From assembly GCA_947624945.1 (NCBI GenBank), contig CANQMJ010000017.1, positions 1 through 24,926 on the forward strand: 24,926 bases of DNA, given 5' to 3'. The DNA comes from an uncultured Clostridia bacterium (lineage in GTDB: Bacteria; Bacillota; Clostridia; Oscillospirales; CAG-272). Below are positions 1 through 7,578 of this stretch, piece after piece. Both the position numbers and the translations under genes were made by a program. The stretch's first letter is position 1. Every line of letters starts with the position of its first letter. The notes under the pieces are model-generated. The model searched no databases. It was not told where the DNA came from and saw only the letters and a list, made by a program, of their open reading frames with translations.

Positions 1-723
1 TCCCGCCTATATGGTATCATGCAGGAGAACCGGCACCGTGTAGAAGCGGAACGTCAGGAGCTTCAAACGCTGGTATCGGATATTTCCCATCAGGTAAAAA
101 CGCCGGTCAGCAATCTCAAAATGGTAACAGATACATTGCTGACGAAGCCGGTAACATCTCATGAGCGGACAGACTTCTTACAGGGTATCCGCAGCCAGAC
201 CGATAAGCTGGATTTTCTTTTTCAAGCTCTTGTGAAAACTTCCCGGCTGGAAACTGGGGCAATCCGGCTGGAAAAGAAAGATAAGCCGCTGTTTGATACA
301 TTGGCACAGGCTATGAGCGGCATTGTTTACAATGCAGAGAAAAAGGACATTGCTGTGACGGTGGACTGCCCGGAGGACTTACATTTGCTCCATGACAGCA
401 AATGGACGGCGGAGGCCATTTTTAATCTGCTGGACAATGCGGTGAAATATACTCCTGCCGGAGGTAAGATTTGTGTGACGGTAGAGCAATGGGAAATGTA
501 TGTAAAGCTGGATGTGGCCGACACGGGCAAAGGTATTTCAGAGAGCAATCAGGCGTCCATTTTCCGGCGTTTCTATAGGGAAGAAGAAGTGCATGACGAA
601 CCGGGCGTCGGCATTGGTTTGTATCTTGCCCGCGAGATTATCACCCGGCAAGGTGGTTATATCCGAGTATCTTCGGAGATTGGCAAAGGTTCTGTCTTTT
701 CTGTCTTTCTTCCTGTCAGATGA
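1..723 (+). CDS. Sensor histidine kinase, 5' end outside the window
   Basis: This is the cytoplasmic part of a membrane two-component sensor kinase. The frame is open from base 1, so the sensor and membrane segments lie to the left. Visible in order are the HisKA box with the phospho-accepting His (DISHQVKTP, His codon at 88-90), the N box (NLLDNAVKYTP), the G1 box (DTGKGIS) and the G2 box (GVGIGLYLAREI), ending normally at a TGA. The kinase would autophosphorylate on His and pass phosphate to an OmpR-type regulator, presumably encoded further left. It is followed by an ABC ATPase and a large FtsX-type permease. In Firmicutes that arrangement is typical of BceRS-AB-like systems that sense and detoxify antimicrobial peptides, where the transporter itself often takes part in sensing. 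Kinase identity is firm; the ligand is unknown. Confidence 0.93.
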   Translation, partial: SRLYGIMQENRHRVEAERQELQTLVSDISHQVKTPVSNLKMVTDTLLTKPVTSHERTDFLQGIRSQTDKLDFLFQALVKTSRLETGAIRLEKKDKPLFDTLAQAMSGIVYNAEKKDIAVTVDCPEDLHLLHDSKWTAEAIFNLLDNAVKYTPAGGKICVTVEQWEMYVKLDVADTGKGISESNQASIFRRFYREEEVHDEPGVGIGLYLAREIITRQGGYIRVSSEIGKGSVFSVFLPVR

Positions 724-901
724 TACAGCGGCGGCCTGTCTTTTGGGGCGTGATTGCCACATTTTTATGAAATGTCCGCGTCTTGTAACAATTCACCTTG
801 ATTTTAAGCAAGATTCTTTTGCGGCGCGGAGATTTCTGTGACATTTGAGTTATACAATCGCTTTATTAACGGGCGAACAGCCTCGAAAGGAGCATTTGAA
901 T

Positions 902-1567
902 ATGAGTGTTTTGCAAACTGTTGACCTAAAGAAATACTACGGTGCCGAGCCAAACATTACCCGCGCCTTGGATGGTGTCAACTTTTCTGTGGAACAGGGC
1001 GAGTTTGTGGCAGTAGTAGGGACTTCCGGCAGCGGTAAGACCACTCTGCTCAACATGATAGGCGGGCTGGATACCCCCACTTCCGGCAGCGTCTTTGTCC
1101 GTGGGCAGGAGCTGGCGAAAAAGAATGATGAGGAATTGACGATTTTTCGCCGCCGCAACATCGGCTTTATCTTCCAAAACTATAACCTTGTCCCTATTCT
1201 GAATGTCTATGAAAATATCGTCCTGCCTGTGGAGTTGGACGGCGACACGGCAGATCAGAAATTCATGGACGAGATTGTGTATATGCTGGCATTGGAGGAC
1301 AAGCTGAAGAATATGCCTAATAACCTTTCCGGTGGACAGCAGCAGCGTGTTTCTATTGCCCGTGCCTTGATTACCAAACCGGCTATTGTCCTTGCCGACG
1401 AGCCAACCGGGAATTTAGACAGTAAGACCAGTGCCGATGTGTTGGGCTTATTAAAACGCACCAGCATAGAGTTTAATCAGACTATTGTAATGATTACCCA
1501 TAACAGCGAAATAGCCCAGCTTGCCGACCGCATTGTGCGAATTGAGGACGGCAAGATTGTTGAATAA
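902..1567 (+). CDS. ABC transporter ATP-binding protein (MacB/BceA type)
   Basis: This is a 221-aa nucleotide-binding subunit. It shows Walker A (GTSGSGKTT), the Q-loop (FQNYNLVP), the ABC signature (LSGGQQQR), Walker B with catalytic Glu (IVLADEPTGNLD) and the H-loop (MITHNS). The DEPTGNLD block is characteristic of the LolD/MacB/BceA group that pairs with FtsX-type permeases. ATG 902 was chosen because GAAAGGAG lies a few bases upstream and the residues after it match the usual family start (SVLQTVDLKKYY). A further 57 bases upstream are open in frame but have no good ribosome site. It powers the permease encoded 15 bases downstream, with which it forms a transcription unit. The 178-base gap after the kinase may carry the promoter, but no clear consensus was seen there. 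Confidence 0.95.
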   Translation: MSVLQTVDLKKYYGAEPNITRALDGVNFSVEQGEFVAVVGTSGSGKTTLLNMIGGLDTPTSGSVFVRGQELAKKNDEELTIFRRRNIGFIFQNYNLVPILNVYENIVLPVELDGDTADQKFMDEIVYMLALEDKLKNMPNNLSGGQQQRVSIARALITKPAIVLADEPTGNLDSKTSADVLGLLKRTSIEFNQTIVMITHNSEIAQLADRIVRIEDGKIVE

Positions 1568-1582
1568 GGGAGGTGCTGGACT

Positions 1583-4087
1583 ATGACATTCCCCTTTGAT
1601 AATGATACCAGTGCCATTGAAAAAAAGCTGGCAAAGCGCAGCTTTCACCGTGAACGGCAACGAAATTTATTTGCTATTATTGCTTTAGCACTAACTTCGT
1701 TTATGATAGCTGCGACATTCAGCATTGGTTTTAGTTACTTTGAAACTTATCAAATGCAGCAAATTCGGTTAATGGGTACTACCGCAGATGTTGGGATTAC
1801 AAATCCAACAGAAGATCAGTTGTCAGAACTTACAAAATCAAGCCTTGTCCTTGATGTGGGCATACAGCAGCGTTTAGGCAGCGTTGATACAAAACAAATG
1901 CAAAATGCCAGATTAGGTGTGGTTTGGCTGAATGATATGGAGTGGGAAGCTCACCGTCTGCCTACCATATCGGGCGTTGTAGGAAATTACCCATCAAATA
2001 AAAACGACGTCATGCTGCCTACTTGGGCGCTTGATCAGATGGGTATTTCAGATCCGCAAATAGGGATGGAAATTGTGTTGTCGTATCAAATCGGCGATGA
2101 CTACAACTATACTACCGATACTTTCTTGCTGTCGGGTTATTATACGGATTACATTTCAACGCGCACAAATAATCGCGGCTATGTTTATGTTTCAACTGCC
2201 TTTAAGGATGGCATAAATGGTTCGCTGGATAATAGCGTTAGTGCCATGATCCGTTTTCAGGATAATGACGATGTAGAAAAAAGCTGTGAAAAGTTGCAGC
2301 GTAAGATTGACTTTACGGACAAGCAAGCATTTGAGATTGTACCATCAGGACAGGCAAATGGCGGATCGCTTGTTTTGGCGGTAGTCGTTTTAGCGGTTTT
2401 AATAGCTTTTAGCGGGTATCTGCTGATTTACAATATTCTCTATATCTCCGTCGTAAAGGATGTGCAATTCTATGGCCGTCTTAAAACGATTGGAACGACC
2501 AAAAAGCAGATAAAGAGAATTATCTATAAGCAGGCAATCAAAATCTCCTGTATTGGTATTCCGATTGGTCTGCTGCTCGGCGCGGCTGTTTCCTTTGGCG
2601 TTGTTCCCTATTTCTTGAATATGATGTATTCAACAAATTCTGATGTGGGGACAAAAGTATCTTTTTCGCCGTTTGTTTTTGTGGGCGCTGCAATTTTCAC
2701 TTTTATAACAGCTATGATTGCAAGCATGAAGCCCGCGAAAATTGCCGGGAGCGTTTCACCAATAGCGGCGCTTCGATATACAACAGCCAGTGCAAAAATG
2801 GGTATTAGAGATCGTCACAAAATAAAGCTATCAAGAATGGCATGGAACAATGTCTTTCGTAATGCCAAAAGTACGATCCTCGTTTTTGCGTCTCTGTTTT
2901 TCGGTTTGTCTTTATTCCTTGTTGTTACCGGATTGTTGCGAGGTTTAAGCCCGGAGAATTTTGTTAGTCAATGGGGAGAAAGCGATTTTGCAATAACTTA
3001 TAGCATCCATGAAAATGAGGATTTAATCACCAATGAAATGGTTTCCGAGATCAGCCAGCTTGACGGCATTGATAATTTGCGCCTGACCTATGCGCCTTTC
3101 CCGGAAGTGACAACGGATGTTATATACGATGATACCGTATTTCACGACTTCCTTATGTCCTTAGATGGGGTGAGCGGTATTGACTTTTCTGATCCGGCGC
3201 GGTTAGAAGCCTATCAGCAGAGCTTTTTTAGTGGTATCTTTGGAATTGATAGCGCCTATGTGGAGGAAATCAATAAATCTTTAAGCACTCCTATTGACAT
3301 GGCCGCCTTTGAACAAGGGGATATTGTACTGCTGTCCCAAATGGTAGATGGCGACGGAAACGATTTAATTCAACCGGGGCGGGAAATAACGGTCAAGACG
3401 CAAAACGGGCAGCATACTTTTACCGTGGCAAATGGCTTTTTAGACGCAGACTTTCAAGCAGGACGCGGCAATGAGCGCGGGACGGCTCCCGATTTGTATA
3501 TCAGCCAGTCAGCCTTGCAAGAGCTTTTCCCGCAGTATAGGGTATTCCGGGTTGCCTTTGATACGGACGGACGCCAGGACGAAAACATACTGCAAGAATT
3601 AAAGCTGATTACTGCTTCACATTCCACTCTTGATATTATGTCCCGATATGAACGGAGAGAAGAAATGCGGGACTATCTCATTACCGCAAATGTTTTGGGA
3701 ACAGGTCTATCCGTAATCCTGCTGTTGGTGGGTGTGATGAACTTTGTCAATACAATGGTTGTCAATGTAAGCACACGGCGCTATGAATTAGCTATCCTTG
3801 AAAGTGTTGGAATGACAAAGCGGCAAATCAAGCGTATGCTTTCTATGGAGGGGTGCTACTATTGGGGCGTTTCTCTCTCCCTCGTGGCAACCATCGGAAC
3901 GGCAATCTATATCGGACTATATGTGATATTTAGCCAGGTAGCTTCTTATGCTGTTTTTTCCTATCCGTTTATCCCGCTGGTATTGGTGGCCGGGCTGGTG
4001 TTGCTGATCTGCTTTATTGTGCCAATATGGACATACAAAGCTAATATAAAACTTCCAGTTGTGGAGCGGCTACGATTGACAGAGTAA
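1583..4087 (+). CDS. FtsX-family ABC transporter permease, 834 aa
   Basis: This is a large membrane permease with two FtsX/MacB-type halves. An N-terminal membrane helix (about residues 29-51) is followed by an extracellular domain and three helices (about 265-390). A further helix (about 432-455) precedes a second large extracellular domain and three more helices near the C terminus (about 700-820). The cytoplasmic motifs 'GTTKKQIKRIIYKQA' and 'GMTKRQIKRMLSMEG' are the paired coupling segments expected to contact the ATPase. The start has GGGAGGTG just upstream. The gene sits immediately after the ATPase and ends before a strong terminator. With the sensor kinase it suggests peptide-antibiotic detoxification or export of a lipid or peptide substrate. 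The substrate cannot be read from sequence, and BceB itself is shorter with a single extracellular domain. Confidence 0.9.
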   Translation: MTFPFDNDTSAIEKKLAKRSFHRERQRNLFAIIALALTSFMIAATFSIGFSYFETYQMQQIRLMGTTADVGITNPTEDQLSELTKSSLVLDVGIQQRLGSVDTKQMQNARLGVVWLNDMEWEAHRLPTISGVVGNYPSNKNDVMLPTWALDQMGISDPQIGMEIVLSYQIGDDYNYTTDTFLLSGYYTDYISTRTNNRGYVYVSTAFKDGINGSLDNSVSAMIRFQDNDDVEKSCEKLQRKIDFTDKQAFEIVPSGQANGGSLVLAVVVLAVLIAFSGYLLIYNILYISVVKDVQFYGRLKTIGTTKKQIKRIIYKQAIKISCIGIPIGLLLGAAVSFGVVPYFLNMMYSTNSDVGTKVSFSPFVFVGAAIFTFITAMIASMKPAKIAGSVSPIAALRYTTASAKMGIRDRHKIKLSRMAWNNVFRNAKSTILVFASLFFGLSLFLVVTGLLRGLSPENFVSQWGESDFAITYSIHENEDLITNEMVSEISQLDGIDNLRLTYAPFPEVTTDVIYDDTVFHDFLMSLDGVSGIDFSDPARLEAYQQSFFSGIFGIDSAYVEEINKSLSTPIDMAAFEQGDIVLLSQMVDGDGNDLIQPGREITVKTQNGQHTFTVANGFLDADFQAGRGNERGTAPDLYISQSALQELFPQYRVFRVAFDTDGRQDENILQELKLITASHSTLDIMSRYERREEMRDYLITANVLGTGLSVILLLVGVMNFVNTMVVNVSTRRYELAILESVGMTKRQIKRMLSMEGCYYWGVSLSLVATIGTAIYIGLYVIFSQVASYAVFSYPFIPLVLVAGLVLLICFIVPIWTYKANIKLPVVERLRLTE

Positions 4088-4124
4088 GCCGAATAGAGAT
4101 AGACGGAACATATTCGCTACTATA

Positions 4125-4168
4125 AAAATCCCCTCTGATCCTTTTGAAGAAGAATCAGAGGGGATTTT
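4125..4168 (+). terminator. Rho-independent terminator after the ABC permease
   Basis: A perfect 15-bp inverted repeat (AAAATCCCCTCTGAT at 4125-4139, ATCAGAGGGGATTTT at 4154-4168) encloses a 14-base loop. It ends in a T-run and lies 37 bases past the permease stop. The A/T ends make it potentially bidirectional. Confidence 0.93.
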
Positions 4169-4504
4169 CTGCACCCGAAACCGTCAGCTGATAGTTGATA
4201 AGTTCAATTAGTTCCTTATCACTATCAAGCCAAGCGTTTGCAGAGCGTTTGAGACTAAAAATCGAGTATTTGCCGTACTATCCCATTTGAAAAATTAAGA
4301 CACGATTTTCATGCGGTTTTTCAAAAAAATATTAGAAATCCGTTAGAACTGCCGTTTCAGAGACAAAAAATCGGGATAAAAAATGGCATAACAGGTCTGA
4401 TAAAAAAATACCGAAAAGGTTTTTGTGACCTCTCATCGAAAATGATTATATCATGCCGCGTAACGGTAATCAATATAAGATTTACTCTTATCTGTTCATC
4501 TCAA
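4169..4504. other. AT-rich gene-free stretch, possible element boundary
   Basis: No convincing gene was found here on either strand. The stretch is AT-rich and separates the kinase/transporter operon from the mobile-element genes. It holds a long imperfect hairpin (4187-4230) and a tandem AGCGTTTG pair at 4233-4240 and 4244-4251. It also has two similar A-rich segments about 107 bases apart, near 4250 and 4357 (GAGACTAAAAATCG and GAGACAAAAAATCG). Such structure would suit an attachment or junction region, but no integrase gene or target duplication is visible, so that is only inference. Confidence 0.5.
4187..4230. repeat. Long imperfect hairpin without a T-run
   Basis: The left arm GATAGTTGATAAG (4190-4202) pairs with the right arm CTTATCACTATC (4215-4226) over 12 pairs with one bulged T. 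Pairing continues outward through GCT (4187-4189) and AAGC (4227-4230) with one more bulge. The loop is about 12 bases. No T-run follows, so it is not a typical terminator. It could be a protein-binding or recombination site. Confidence 0.6.
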
Positions 4505-4542
4505 TATAACCTATTGCAATTTGAAAGAATATAGGTTATAAT
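4505..4542 (+). promoter_or_regulatory. Promoter framed by a 10-bp inverted repeat (operator)
   Basis: A -35 TTGCAA (4514-4519) and a -10 TATAAT (4537-4542) are separated by 17 bases. A perfect inverted repeat TATAACCTAT (4505-4514) and ATAGGTTATA (4531-4540) touches both elements, with 16 bases between the arms. A protein bound there would occlude RNA polymerase. The site lies 90 bases upstream of the HipA-fusion start, which suggests autoregulation as in toxin-antitoxin operons. Confidence 0.8.
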
Positions 4543-4631
4543 AAAGATATGAATCCTTTTTATTTTAATTAGCAGCACGCTGCGACTTGAAGAAAGGAAT
4601 TTATGTTATAAAAAAACGAAAAGGTGACGGC

Positions 4632-6020
4632 ATGAACAGCACATACGAACAGATAAAAGAGCTTGAACGACAGCTTCAGTCGTACCCTAACGGATATATA
4701 TCGCGCAAGGTCATAAACGGCAAGGAAAGATTCTATCTTCAGTGGACGGAAAACGGAAAGCTTAAAAGTAAATATATAAAATCGGACGAGGTCGACAAGA
4801 TACGAGGAATGGTTGAGGAGCGCCGACAAATTGAACATCGGCTACGCGAACTTAAATCGTCGCCCGAAGGAAAAGAACTCTACAATCAAAAGCGAAAGGA
4901 GGTACGAAACATGCACAGTATCACAGGAACGCTCATGTCAGAGGACAGACCGATAGCGAAAATCAAAGACGGAGAAATAACGGAGTCCGTTGAACAACTC
5001 CTGCCGTTCTATCTGAAACGGACAGGAAACGTCGAAGGCTGGCTCGCGTCACGCGCGATCGACGCGCACAGGACAAATGCGCGTCTTTTGAAAAGAGCGC
5101 TGCGACTGCGCAGCAAAGATGACGTTTCAACAGTCCTTGCGGTGAACGCGGCGACGATCACTGACACGTACTGGTTCAGACCGGACGGGTCGGAGGTGAC
5201 ATACGGTGATATCAGATTCCGCGAGAACTACTTCGACAAGCTCGCACTGCGCGGCGACCCCGACAGCTTTTCACAAAGACCGTCGAGGACGCCGGAGCTG
5301 ACAAACACGGGCAGCTTTGAGAAGTGCTGGCGTCTCATAGACGGCAAGTGGTGGATGTATAAGAGCGGGAACGACGCGGAGCTGTTCTCCGAGCTGTTCA
5401 TCTCAAAACTCAGCGAGGCGCTCGGATTCCCGACCGCACATTATGAGCTTGACAGCAGATATATCCGCTCGAAAGATTTTACTGACGGCGCGTCTGTGAA
5501 TTTTGAACAGATGCGCTCACTTGTCGATGACGATGAGGACTACGGACACTGTTTCGACGTTCTGTATGCTATGTCGCCCGATCTGGCGCGGCAGTATCTC
5601 GTGCTCATCTATATGGATTCGATATGCTGCAACATGGATCGCCACACAGAGAATTTCGGCTTTTTGCGTGATACAAAGACAGGCGAGGTGCTGTCTCTTG
5701 CGCCGAACTACGACAACAACATCGCGCTCATATCGAGAGGATATCCGAGCGAAGTTAGTCGGAAGAATGACGGGCTGATTAGATTTTTTGAGGAATTCCT
5801 TGCCGAAAATGAAGCTGCACATGAAATGTACAGAAATATGAAGCTTCCGACGATAACGGAAGATATGATCGACAAATGCATGGCCGAAATACCTATAGAG
5901 GTAAACAGAGATTTCATTCGCGCGTTCATTCTGAACGGGCAGACCCGTGTCCGTGAGATCATAGACACTGACGAGATAGTGTCGGAGGACGAGGATGTGT
6001 CAACAGGACTGTGGCTGTGA
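4632..6020 (+). CDS. HipA-type kinase fused to an N-terminal small domain
   Basis: This is a 462-aa protein. Residues 1-93 resemble the small DUF6788-like proteins of Clostridia elements (YPNGYISRKVINGKERFY, then a charged helix). Residues 94-462 are a HipA-like Ser/Thr kinase: a likely ATP-site Lys in WWMYKSG, the catalytic loop N-M-D-R-H-T-E-N (334-341) and the metal-binding A-P-N-Y-D-N-N (357-363). HipA kinases phosphorylate cytoplasmic targets such as aminoacyl-tRNA synthetases and are normally held by a DNA-binding partner. ATG 4632 was chosen because AAGGTG lies 5 bases upstream; an upstream in-frame TTG at 4587 is the alternative. An internal AAAGGAGGT site sets up a second start at codon 94. 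No separate HipB-like gene is adjacent. Kinase fold is well supported; the target and the role of the N-terminal domain are unknown. Confidence 0.85.
   Translation: MNSTYEQIKELERQLQSYPNGYISRKVINGKERFYLQWTENGKLKSKYIKSDEVDKIRGMVEERRQIEHRLRELKSSPEGKELYNQKRKEVRNMHSITGTLMSEDRPIAKIKDGEITESVEQLLPFYLKRTGNVEGWLASRAIDAHRTNARLLKRALRLRSKDDVSTVLAVNAATITDTYWFRPDGSEVTYGDIRFRENYFDKLALRGDPDSFSQRPSRTPELTNTGSFEKCWRLIDGKWWMYKSGNDAELFSELFISKLSEALGFPTAHYELDSRYIRSKDFTDGASVNFEQMRSLVDDDEDYGHCFDVLYAMSPDLARQYLVLIYMDSICCNMDRHTENFGFLRDTKTGEVLSLAPNYDNNIALISRGYPSEVSRKNDGLIRFFEEFLAENEAAHEMYRNMKLPTITEDMIDKCMAEIPIEVNRDFIRAFILNGQTRVREIIDTDEIVSEDEDVSTGLWL
4895..4913 (+). promoter_or_regulatory. Internal ribosome site and ATG at the HipA domain boundary
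   Basis: AAAGGAGGT (4895-4903) lies 7 bases before an in-frame ATG (4911), exactly where the kinase-type domain begins. It would yield a 369-aa kinase without the N-terminal domain. This is the best Shine-Dalgarno in the gene and better than the one at the full-length start. It may also be the relic of two formerly separate genes. Confidence 0.6.
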
Positions 6021-6029
6021 ATAAATTAG

Positions 6030-6060
6030 TCCCCCGCTGTGCCAAAAGCAAAGCGGGGGA
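6030..6060. terminator. Hairpin between convergent genes
   Basis: TCCCCCGCT (6030-6038) pairs with AGCGGGGGA (6052-6060), with a further 3-bp inner stem (TGC/GCA) around CAAAA. It sits between the HipA-fusion stop and the end of the minus-strand phosphoesterase. No long T-run follows on either strand, so termination strength is uncertain. Confidence 0.65.
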
Positions 6061-6083
6061 TACGATTATATGACAATTCTCCC

Positions 6084-6677
6084 TCATCTGTCCCCATAAT
6101 TCGGTCTGACTGTTCGCCCGCGCGCGAGTATCTCATCGAGCGTCACCGGCTCATAGCTCCAGTACATGCATCCGACGTTGTAAATTTCGGTCCTGATCCC
6201 GGCTTCGTTCAGTCTGTCTGCTATGTCCACTTCAATGTCAGCTTCGACTGTGAAATGCGAATGCGCGTGAAGATGTATAGCCTGACGGAAATGACCGTTG
6301 TACAGCGGGATGAAGTAGTGGGAGAGAATCCATCTTCTCTTCGTGCCGTCTTCGAGCGTTACGACGATATCGTCGTAGTCCTTAACGTCCGCAAGCGCCG
6401 CCTTCGCCTCGGCATTGTGGAGGAACCTGTCGTGGTTCCCCTTTATAAGAATGATGCGTCCGTTCAAGCTGCGGATAAGCTCCGCTGCCTCATTGCCGTA
6501 TGACTTCCAGATCATGTCGCCGAGGACATATACGGTATCGTCTGCGCTTACCTTTGCGTTCCACCGCCTGACAAGCTCTGCGTCCATCTCCTCGACGGAC
6601 GAAAACGGACGGTTGTCGAACGCGAGTATGTTTTCGTGACCGAAATGAAGGTCGCCGGTAAAAAATATCCTGCTCAT
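6084..6677 (-). CDS. Calcineurin-like metallophosphoesterase
   Basis: This is a 197-aa compact phosphoesterase. All metal-binding motifs are present: G-D-L-H-F-G-H (8-14), G-D-M (53-55), G-N-H-D-R (80-84), a His at 120 and H-A-H-S-H (137-141). The family hydrolyses phosphomono- or diesters with two metal ions. Short stand-alone members of this type are widespread on phages and mobile elements and their substrates are mostly unknown. It starts at ATG 6677 with GGAGG a few bases upstream and has its own minus-strand promoter. It is the only minus-strand gene in the window. It converges on the HipA fusion and diverges from the antirestriction operon, so it is probably expressed independently. 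Fold firm, substrate unknown. Confidence 0.92.
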   Translation of the reverse strand: MSRIFFTGDLHFGHENILAFDNRPFSSVEEMDAELVRRWNAKVSADDTVYVLGDMIWKSYGNEAAELIRSLNGRIILIKGNHDRFLHNAEAKAALADVKDYDDIVVTLEDGTKRRWILSHYFIPLYNGHFRQAIHLHAHSHFTVEADIEVDIADRLNEAGIRTEIYNVGCMYWSYEPVTLDEILARGRTVRPNYGDR

Positions 6678-6712
6678 GTATGCCTCCGTTATATCGTGTC
6701 GGTTATACGGTC

Positions 6713-6741
6713 AGTATAGCATAATTTCCGGCGGTTGTCAG
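6713..6741 (-). promoter_or_regulatory. Minus-strand promoter for the phosphoesterase
   Basis: Read on the minus strand: -35 CTGACA (6741-6736), a 17-base spacer, -10 TATACT (6718-6713). Transcription would start about 30 bases before the phosphoesterase ATG. Confidence 0.75.
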
Positions 6742-6813
6742 GAGGATAGAAAAAATATAAAGTGTATAAATCGCTTATTGCGCAGGACAATATGTCACAT
6801 AACCAATCCCGTC

Positions 6814-6841
6814 AAAAAAGACCACTTCGGTGGTCTTTTTT
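6814..6841. terminator. Perfect UUCG hairpin in the leader of the large operon
   Basis: AAAAAAGACCAC (6814-6825) pairs perfectly with GTGGTCTTTTTT (6830-6841) around a TTCG tetraloop. It is a textbook intrinsic terminator and, with its A-run, works in either direction. No plus-strand gene lies upstream to be terminated. The first operon start codon is only 32 bases downstream, leaving no obvious room for a full promoter after it. It may therefore act as a leader attenuator. A weak candidate promoter upstream is TTGTCA (6735-6740) with TATAAA (6756-6761). Confidence 0.85.
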
Positions 6842-6873
6842 ATATACTTCAAAAACCGAAAGGAGCAAAGAAA

Positions 6874-7578
6874 ATGTTATTCACAGAAACACCCGCCGAC
6901 AGAAAGTACGAACGCATGATGACGAGGATACCGAACTTCCGCTCGCGCGGCGGAGGGCGGCGCATCGGAGAGATCGATCTCGAAAACGCGAGACTGATCA
7001 TCTCAAATGCGTCTGTCAAGATCGGAAAATCAACTTTCAAAGAGAAGCTCAAACTGACCGTGCGTGAAGAAAAGGCACGCCGGTCGGAGAAAAGAAAGGA
7101 AAACTTATTCGGGAAGAAGGGATATGAAATGGACTTCAAAAACAAACGGCACAAGGAAATATTCGTCACGACGGCGGCGGGACTGGAGAAAAACAATTCT
7201 CTTCTCGCCGCCGTTTATCTTTTGACGGCGAACGGGCGATTGTGGGCTGATGCGGAGCCGTGCGTCAGCCGGGACAGCATCGACTTCGACAGCGTCAAGC
7301 GCGGGAAGTATTCGATCGGCGCATACGCGCTTTTCTGCGCAGCAAAGGATTTGTACCTCGGCACGGAAAGCATGAATATCGCAGACATGAGCGACAGGAG
7401 CATCATCCCCGACGCTGCGTTCGGACTGATCTGCAACGCGATGATGATAAAGCGGTACGGGCTGAAAGCGCTCGACTCGGTCAATGTGTCTGACGAAGCG
7501 TTGAACGAAACGGCGAAACCGAACACCACGAGTTGCGAAGACGGCAGATATGCAGAGAAAGAAGCCGAAACAGCATGA
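6874..7578 (+). CDS. Two-part element protein, DUF6075-like C-terminal half
   Basis: This is a 234-aa protein with no enzyme motifs. Residues 1-85 are basic (TPADRKYERMMTRIPNF, then many Lys/Arg) and resemble a small protein found alone in Clostridia conjugative elements. From residue 86 (MDFKNKRHKEIF) it resembles DUF6075 proteins, which start with a similar block followed by a helical 'AVYLLTANGRLWAD' segment. ATG 6874 is preceded by AAAGGAG with good spacing. The second part has its own in-frame ATG at 7129 with a weak GAAGG site, so two ancestral genes may have fused. It is the first gene of an 11-gene operon and overlaps the next start by four bases (ATGA). Function unknown; the DUF6075 match is from memory and tentative. 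Confidence 0.75.
   Translation: MLFTETPADRKYERMMTRIPNFRSRGGGRRIGEIDLENARLIISNASVKIGKSTFKEKLKLTVREEKARRSEKRKENLFGKKGYEMDFKNKRHKEIFVTTAAGLEKNNSLLAAVYLLTANGRLWADAEPCVSRDSIDFDSVKRGKYSIGAYALFCAAKDLYLGTESMNIADMSDRSIIPDAAFGLICNAMMIKRYGLKALDSVNVSDEALNETAKPNTTSCEDGRYAEKEAETA

Noticed and set aside
6039..6503. A plus-strand open frame opposite the phosphoesterase
   Set aside because: The minus-strand reading has a complete set of metal-binding motifs, promoter and ribosome site; the plus-strand reading has none.
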